This document shows positions 58,964 through 64,000 of a stretch of DNA of 64,000 nucleotides, in pieces (the first letter of the stretch is position 1; each line of letters begins with the position of its first letter). Under the pieces are notes generated by a model, which was not told the origin of the DNA, ran no database searches, and worked only from the letters and a program-made list of their open reading frames with translations. Position numbers and translations under genes: made by a program. The DNA is from JBOEGW01 sp050633625 (GTDB taxonomy: Bacteria; Pseudomonadota; Alphaproteobacteria; Rhodobacterales; Rhodobacteraceae). The stretch covers positions 310,001 through 374,000 of the forward strand of contig JBOEGW010000004.1 in assembly GCA_050633625.1 (NCBI GenBank), written 5' to 3'.

Positions 58964-61645
58964 CTAAAGCCAGCGCTCCACAATCATCAACTCCGCATCA
59001 TTCGGATCAAGCCGTTGGGTGAAGCCGAGGTCGCTCATGAGTTTGAGCATCGGCGCGTTGTTCTTGAGCACGCTCCCCTCGATCACGCTCAGCTCATGGC
59101 CGCGTGCTGCGCGAAACAGCGCCTTCATCAATCGCGTGCCAATGCCTTGGTTTTGCAACTGATCTCCGACCACAATCGCGAACTCGCAGCTCGTTCCATC
59201 CGGGTTGATCACATAGCGCGCCACCCCGCATTGCACTTCGCGCCCTTCGATTTCGGCCATCGCCACCATCGCCATTTCGCGGCGATAATCAATCTGGGTG
59301 AACTGCACCAACAATTCGGGCGACAGCTCATTGAGGGTGCCCATGAAGCGGAACATTTTTGCCTCATCCGAAAGCGCGCGCACGAATTCCTGCTCGCTTT
59401 CTGCGTCTTCCGGGCGAATGGGGCGGATCACCAAAGGCGTGCCGTCCGCGAGGTGATCTTCTTGGACCAAATCACGCGGATAGGGGTGGATCGCCACATG
59501 GTCATAATGGCTGTCGCGCGATGGCGGGCGTTTGATGCGAATGCGCGCATCCACCGCCATCACCCCGTCCGGGCCAGCAAAAAGGGGGTTGATGTCCAGT
59601 TCAACAACTTCCGGTATTTCGCAGACCATATCCGAAATTCGTTTGAGCACTTCAATCACTTTGGCGCGGTCCACTGCCGGTTTTTCGCGGAAGGTATCGA
59701 GCAATCGGCTGACTTTGGTTTTGCTGATCAAACGATCGGCCAGAACTGAGCTGAGCGGCGGCAAGGCAACGGCGCTGTCTTTGAGCACCTCAACAAGCGT
59801 GCCGCCTGCTCCAAACAGGATCGTCGGGCCAAACACCTCGTCGCGCGAGGCGCCAATGACCAATTCGCGCGGCGCTTTGATCTGGGCCATGGCCTCAACG
59901 GTGACGCCCTTGATTGTCGCATTGGGTCGATGATACCGCGCCGCTTCCACAATGTCCTTAAAGGCGCGAATGACTTCGGCGGCGTTGGAAATCCCGACCC
60001 GTACACCGCCCACATCAGATTTGTGGGAAATATCGGGAGAATTGATTTTCATGACCACCGGAAAGCCCACGGTTTCGGCGGCGACCAAGGCGCTTGGGGC
60101 GCTCTCGGCCTCCATCGTGACATTGATGGGCACGCGAAATGCTTTGAGCAGGGCTTTGCTTTCCACATCTGACAACATCTCGCGATCTTCCGCCAAAGCG
60201 GCTTCGATGATCATGCGCGCACCGTCCAAATCGGGCGGCGCGGAGAACATCAATCGCCCCGGTGTTTCCAAGGCCAATTTGCGATTTCTCGTGTGCTTTG
60301 CGAGGTAAGAAAACGCTTCCACCGCGCGTTCTGGAGAGATGAAATCGGCAATCCCGGCTTTGGACATGAGCGTGCGCGCCTCTGCCACTGAGCTTTCGCC
60401 CATCCAGCAAGCGAGCACTGGCTTTTTGCGCCGTTTTGGCAGGGCCTCAATGACGGCTCTGGCGGCGGCGGTGGCGTCTGTCATGGCTTGCGGCGTCAGC
60501 ATCACAAGCACGCCGTCGGTGTTCGGATCGTCATAAACCGCGCGGATCGCCGCGCCGTATTCCTTAGCGCCCGCATCCCCCAATATATCCACCGGATTGG
60601 CATGGCTCCAAAAGGGCGGCAGGAATTTATCGAGCGCTGTCTTGGTCTTCGCATCAAGCGGGGCAAGGTCAACGCCCATGTCACCTGCGCGATCCGCCGC
60701 CAAGACACCGGCGCCGCCGCCATTGGTGATGATCGACAATCGGTTGCCATAGGCCTTTTTGGAGGAGGATAAAATCTCCGCTGCGGCGAACAATTGCCCA
60801 AAAGTCTTTGCCCGCACCGCGCCCGCCCGCTCAAGCGCCGCATCAAAGACCGCGTCTGAGCCGATCAACGCGCCAGTGTGGGTATGCGCGGCGGCGGAGG
60901 AGGTCGCGTGGCGGCCAGATTTCAGCACGATCACAGGTTTAAGACGCGCCGCAAAGCGCAGCTGCGAAATGAAGGAGGAGGCATGGCGCACGCCCTCGAC
61001 ATAGAGCAGGATCGCGTCCGTATGCGGGTCAGTGGCGAGGAATTGCAGCATATCGCCAAAATCAATGTCGGTGGAGTTTCCAAGGCTGACCAAAGCGGAA
61101 AAGCCGAGGTGATGCGGGCCGGCCCAATCGGAAATTGCTGAGCAGAGCGCGCCCGATTGGCTGAGCAACGCAAGGCGGCCCTTGGGGGTGCCTGCGCGCA
61201 GGAATGTGGCATTCATCTTTTGCCAAGGGCGCACCAAGCCAACGCAGTTTGGCCCCATGAAGCGCACCCCCGCGCGGCGCGCCGCCGCCACAACTTCGGC
61301 CTCGAAATTGCGCCCCTCATTGCCGCCTTCGCCAAAGCCAGCAGAAAGCACAATTGCGTTTTTGATGCCCGCTTCGCCAAGGTCGCGCATGATCCCGGGA
61401 ACTGTGCGCGCCGGGGTCGCGATCACCGCAAGGTCGATCTCTTTGCCCACGTCAATTGCCTTGGCATAGCAGGTCAGCCCGCCCAGTGCTTTGTGCTTTG
61501 GGTTGATCGGATACAGCGCGCCGTCAAAGCCGTCTGACACAAGGTTGGCAAACACCTGGCTGCCCACCGAGGTGCCGTTTTCAGAGGCGCCGAAAACGGC
61601 GATTGAACGCGGGTTCATCATCGGGGTTAAGGGGCTTTTTTGCAT
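58964..61645 (-). CDS. ADP-forming acyl-CoA synthetase fused to GNAT acetyltransferase (Pat-like)
   Basis: The 893-residue protein has a CoA-binding domain (NPRSIAVFGASENGTSVGSQ), a ligase domain with GPNCVGLVRP, an ATP-grasp domain (SKALLKAFRVPI and the FGAGGTLVEVLKD region) and a C-terminal GNAT domain (VGDQLQNQGIGTRLMKALF binds acetyl-CoA). This is the layout of Pat/YfiQ protein acetyltransferases. Unlike enterobacterial Pat, the synthetase domain seems to keep its catalytic histidine (His256 in HTHTGALIGSD), so it may also make acyl-CoA. The ATG at 61645 follows GGAG. An FNR-type promoter lies upstream. Confidence 0.88.
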   Translation of the reverse strand: MQKSPLTPMMNPRSIAVFGASENGTSVGSQVFANLVSDGFDGALYPINPKHKALGGLTCYAKAIDVGKEIDLAVIATPARTVPGIMRDLGEAGIKNAIVLSAGFGEGGNEGRNFEAEVVAAARRAGVRFMGPNCVGLVRPWQKMNATFLRAGTPKGRLALLSQSGALCSAISDWAGPHHLGFSALVSLGNSTDIDFGDMLQFLATDPHTDAILLYVEGVRHASSFISQLRFAARLKPVIVLKSGRHATSSAAAHTHTGALIGSDAVFDAALERAGAVRAKTFGQLFAAAEILSSSKKAYGNRLSIITNGGGAGVLAADRAGDMGVDLAPLDAKTKTALDKFLPPFWSHANPVDILGDAGAKEYGAAIRAVYDDPNTDGVLVMLTPQAMTDATAAARAVIEALPKRRKKPVLACWMGESSVAEARTLMSKAGIADFISPERAVEAFSYLAKHTRNRKLALETPGRLMFSAPPDLDGARMIIEAALAEDREMLSDVESKALLKAFRVPINVTMEAESAPSALVAAETVGFPVVMKINSPDISHKSDVGGVRVGISNAAEVIRAFKDIVEAARYHRPNATIKGVTVEAMAQIKAPRELVIGASRDEVFGPTILFGAGGTLVEVLKDSAVALPPLSSVLADRLISKTKVSRLLDTFREKPAVDRAKVIEVLKRISDMVCEIPEVVELDINPLFAGPDGVMAVDARIRIKRPPSRDSHYDHVAIHPYPRDLVQEDHLADGTPLVIRPIRPEDAESEQEFVRALSDEAKMFRFMGTLNELSPELLVQFTQIDYRREMAMVAMAEIEGREVQCGVARYVINPDGTSCEFAIVVGDQLQNQGIGTRLMKALFRAARGHELSVIEGSVLKNNAPMLKLMSDLGFTQRLDPNDAELMIVERWL

Positions 61646-61710
61646 GTCTACTCCTGCCTCAAACGTGCGCGCGGGGCAATGCCACGGCCTCAAGATCCTC
61701 CCCTACACTG

Positions 61711-61751
61711 AATATATTTGCAGAAAATGACAGGGCTTTGATGCGCATCAA
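61711..61751 (-). promoter_or_regulatory. FNR/FnrL-dependent promoter of the acyl-CoA synthetase/GNAT gene
   Basis: TTGATGCGCATCAA (61738-61751) is a perfect FNR box (TTGAT-N4-ATCAA). On the minus strand TATATT (61716-61711) follows 21 nt later, which would place the start of transcription near 61703 and the box centre at about -41.5, the class II activation position. No comparable -10 is seen toward the plus-strand gene. Confidence 0.75.
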
Positions 61752-61841
61752 GATGACGTAACGGAAAGGTGTCGCCTCTTGGAAGGGCTTCCCATTGCCG
61801 CTTGTGCTGCTTACTCTCGTGTGAACGCAGGTGGAGGCAGG

Positions 61842-62414
61842 ATGATCCGTTTCTTGATTGCAGCATTGCTGACGCTGGTCTTTTGGAGCGGCTCACCCAC
61901 CCAAGGTGCGGCCGATCCGGCCAGCTTTGTGCGCGAGGTCAGCGGCGCTTTGAATGTCGCGGCGCAGACGGCCAAAACAAGCGGTGCAGAGGCCGGGCGA
62001 GCCGAGGTCGAGGCGGTTTTGACGCGCTATTTTGATGTGGCGGCGATGGCTGTCGCGGCCCTGCCCAAAGCGCTCCAGGGTGCAGCCAGCCCTGCCTATG
62101 TCGCCGCCTATCGCGGGTATTTGGCCAAGGTGTTCGTGCGCGAAACCCTGCGCGCAGGGGATGGGGAACTCGCCATTTTGGGGGCGCGAAAAAGCGGCGC
62201 ATTGACGCTTGTGGGCAGTCAAGTCACCGTGCGAGGGACGCGCGGGCGCGTTGTCGAATGGTATCTCGCCGCGCGCGGCGGCAGCTATGCGGTGGTGAAT
62301 GCCTCGGTGGAAAGCGTGCTGATCACACAGCAAAACCGCCGTGATTTCGCTGATGTTTTAGCGGCGGAAGGTTTGCCCGGCTTGATAGAGCGCCTGCAAA
62401 AAGGGGCGCTCTGA
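61842..62414 (+). CDS. MlaC/Ttg2D-like phospholipid-binding protein
   Basis: The 190-residue precursor has a signal peptide (MIRFLIAALLTLVFWSGSPT, cleavage near QGAA-DP). The rest follows the MlaC family plan: TRYFDVAAMAVAALPKAL, YVAAYRGYLAKVFVRE, a central beta section, and a C-terminal VLAAEGLPGLIERLQK. MlaC proteins ferry phospholipids across the periplasm. No MlaD, E or F gene is near; instead an FtsX-type ABC exporter follows, with the stop touching the next start. The ATG follows GGAGGCAGG. Confidence 0.8.
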   Translation: MIRFLIAALLTLVFWSGSPTQGAADPASFVREVSGALNVAAQTAKTSGAEAGRAEVEAVLTRYFDVAAMAVAALPKALQGAASPAYVAAYRGYLAKVFVRETLRAGDGELAILGARKSGALTLVGSQVTVRGTRGRVVEWYLAARGGSYAVVNASVESVLITQQNRRDFADVLAAEGLPGLIERLQKGAL

Positions 62415-63088
62415 TGGATTTGGCTGTGCGCGCGCGCTCCTTATATAAAACCTTCCCCAGTAACGAGAAACCCGCGCTCGACGCGCTGTCTTTGGAGATT
62501 GAGGCGGGGGAAATGTTGGCGATCACCGGCCCATCTGGGTCTGGCAAATCGACAGCGCTCTATGCGATGGCCGGGTTGATTGGGCTGGATGACGGGCAGG
62601 TCGATGTCTTTGATCAAACGCCGCAAACAAAGGCAGACTGGGCGCGTTTGCGCGCGCAAACGATTGGGCTTGTGTTTCAGGAAGATTGGCTCATGCCCAC
62701 GCTGAGCGCGCTGCAAAACGTGGCCTTGCCGCTTATTGGCGCGGGAGGAGCTGGCCATGACGAGCAAAACGCCCGCGCCAAGGTCGCGCTCGGATCTGTT
62801 GGCATGGCGCATATGGCCCATCGTATGCCAGCTGGGCTGTCCGGGGGCGAGCGCCAGCGCGTTGCCATTGCGCGCGCGCTTGTTGGGCGGCCACGCATTT
62901 TGTTAGCGGATGAGCCAACCGGCGAGTTGGACCAAGCCAATTCGCGCAAAGTCGTCGATCTGCTGGCAGCGCTGAACCGCGACACCGGCACAACCGTTGT
63001 GATCGTCACCCATGATGCGGAGGTGGCCGGGGCTTGTGCGCGGACCTTGCGCATTGTGGACGGCAAGGTGGCGGAGGACAGCGCTTGA
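62414..63088 (+). CDS. ABC transporter ATP-binding protein (LolD/MacB type)
   Basis: The 224-residue ATPase has Walker A GPSGSGKSTALYAM, Q-loop LVFQEDWLMPTLS, signature LSGGERQRVAIARAL, Walker B ILLADEPTGELD and the switch His in VTHDAEVAG. This set is that of LolD/MacB/FtsE ATPases that power FtsX-type permeases without transporting across the membrane. It overlaps the MlaC-like stop and the permease start, so the three form one unit. Confidence 0.92.
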   Translation: MDLAVRARSLYKTFPSNEKPALDALSLEIEAGEMLAITGPSGSGKSTALYAMAGLIGLDDGQVDVFDQTPQTKADWARLRAQTIGLVFQEDWLMPTLSALQNVALPLIGAGGAGHDEQNARAKVALGSVGMAHMAHRMPAGLSGGERQRVAIARALVGRPRILLADEPTGELDQANSRKVVDLLAALNRDTGTTVVIVTHDAEVAGACARTLRIVDGKVAEDSA

Positions 63089-64000
63089 CCCTTCAAGGCA
63101 TCGCCGTTCTCAACCTGCTGCATCGCCCCTTGCGCAGCCTGCTGACCTTGCTTGGCGTGGTGCTTGCCATTGCCGCCTATGTGGCGCTTGCGGGGTTAAC
63201 GCGCGGCATAGAGGGGACGCTGGTGGAGAACTTTTCCTTGCGCGGCACGGATGTCATCATCACCGAGGGTGGCGCGGAGGATATTCTCTCCTCCGTGGTG
63301 CCCGAAAGCTTGGCCGGGCAGGTGGCGCAGGTGGAGGGCGTTTCGGCGGCGGTTCTGGAAATGGGGCGCATGACCTTGGTGGGCGAGGCGACCAGTTTCG
63401 TGAACGGTTGGGCACCGGAGGCTTTCGCATGGGAGACTGTGACAGTCACGAAGGGGCGCCGCCCCGAGGCGCAGGACAAGATGAACGGTATCGCGGGGGG
63501 GATCATGCTGGGGCGGAGCCTCGCGGCCCGGCTGGAGCTGGGGCTTGGGGATCAGGTTGTGCTCTTTTCGGCGCCTTTTGAGGTGACCGGAATATATGAC
63601 AGTGACAGCCTTCTGGTGCGCCATGGCGCTGTTACCTTGCTCGCGGATATGCAGGCGCAAACCTACCGTATCGGTCAGGGGTCTGCTTTGGCGGTTCAAC
63701 TGGAGCCGGGGCTGAGTGAAAGCGGGCGCAACGGGGTGATTGCCCAGATCGCTGAGCGGTTTCCAGCGTTTTCCGTCGAAGGCACAGCCGAAATGGTGGC
63801 GGGGTATTTCAACGTCAAGATCGCGCGCATTTTGGCATGGTCGGTGTCGACGATTGCTGTGATCACAGCCGGGCTTGGGGTGCTCAATACCATGGTCATG
63901 TCGATCAATGAGCGGCGCGGCGAAATCGCCATTATGGGCGCTGTGGGCTGGCCAATACGTCGCATTATTGCGGTCTTGATGATCGAAGGCGGCGCTCTCA
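63085..64000 (+). CDS. FtsX-like ABC permease, truncated by the window end
   Basis: A TTG start overlaps the ATPase stop (TTGA) and the frame stays open to the end of the window, 305 codons. It begins TLQGIAVLNLLHRPLRSLLT followed by a membrane helix (about 19-38), a MacB-like periplasmic core (about 45-245) and a second helix with the cytoplasmic signature NTMVMSINERRGEIAIMGA. This is the MacB/LolCE-type layout; the last helices lie beyond the window. Substrate is unknown, perhaps a lipid given the MlaC-like neighbour. Confidence 0.85.
   Translation, partial: MTLQGIAVLNLLHRPLRSLLTLLGVVLAIAAYVALAGLTRGIEGTLVENFSLRGTDVIITEGGAEDILSSVVPESLAGQVAQVEGVSAAVLEMGRMTLVGEATSFVNGWAPEAFAWETVTVTKGRRPEAQDKMNGIAGGIMLGRSLAARLELGLGDQVVLFSAPFEVTGIYDSDSLLVRHGAVTLLADMQAQTYRIGQGSALAVQLEPGLSESGRNGVIAQIAERFPAFSVEGTAEMVAGYFNVKIARILAWSVSTIAVITAGLGVLNTMVMSINERRGEIAIMGAVGWPIRRIIAVLMIEGGAL

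Overview
The window is GC-rich, gene-dense alphaproteobacterial chromosome, most likely from the Rhodobacteraceae (roseobacter group). Pointers are the class II EPSP synthase, the split trp genes (trpF-trpB apart from trpA), the NasTS-controlled assimilatory nitrate operon, a perfect FNR-type box, and an intergenic hairpin element ending in GAGGTATTTYGAAACCAAAGAA of a kind I associate with this family. No phage, insertion sequence or CRISPR array was seen.

Layout. 0-17.7 kb is housekeeping: trmB, aroA-orf-cmk, a sulfotransferase, rplY, pth, a DUF2237 gene, then trpB-trpF-lapA-ihfB-rpsA on the minus strand, an L-lactate dehydrogenase-type gene, a ZIP transporter with a MaoC-type gene, trpA and ychF. 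The familiar aroA-cmk-rpsA-ihfB block is split in a way that one inversion would repair. 17.8-21.7 kb is an uncharacterised catabolic group: cyclase, Rieske ferredoxin, extradiol-type VOC dioxygenase, alpha/beta hydrolase and ABM protein. 21.8-25.8 kb holds manC-manB (GDP-mannose supply) and an outer-membrane barrel.

26.1-38.1 kb is the nitrate assimilation operon: nasT-nasS, nrtA-nrtB-nrtCD, a single-domain globin, nirB-nirD and nasA. The leader before nrtA shows the whole regulatory device: an NtrC-like site, two hairpins with A1/G4 hexaloops as bound by ANTAR proteins such as NasT, and an intrinsic terminator that overlaps the second hairpin.

38.2-39.4 kb has a small orphan and tRNA-Ser(GCU). 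39.4-57.9 kb is an aromatic-acid region: a TRAP transporter; an operon for CoA-dependent phenylpropanoid side-chain shortening (crotonase, MarR, feruloyl-CoA synthase-like ligase, amidohydrolase, acyl-CoA dehydrogenase); and the aerobic box pathway (DUF4863, benzoate-CoA ligase, hydrolase, DUF309, boxC, boxB, a 56-residue Fe-S-type protein, boxA, thioesterase, boxR). TGCA-N6-TGCA palindromes lie before DUF4863, boxC and boxR, with a related site before the TRAP genes, giving a visible candidate BoxR regulon.

58-61.7 kb carries an HDAC-family deacylase and an ADP-forming acyl-CoA synthetase fused to a GNAT acetyltransferase, the latter behind an FNR-type promoter. The pair could reversibly acylate the benzoate-CoA ligase next door. 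61.8 kb to the end is an MlaC-like protein and an ABC exporter whose permease runs off the window.

Most noteworthy: the 56-residue CX2CX2CX3C protein translationally coupled to boxA, the NasT/ANTAR leader, the candidate BoxR regulon, the asymmetric tandem NrtCD ATPase, and the FNR-controlled acyl-CoA synthetase/acetyltransferase beside the benzoate genes.
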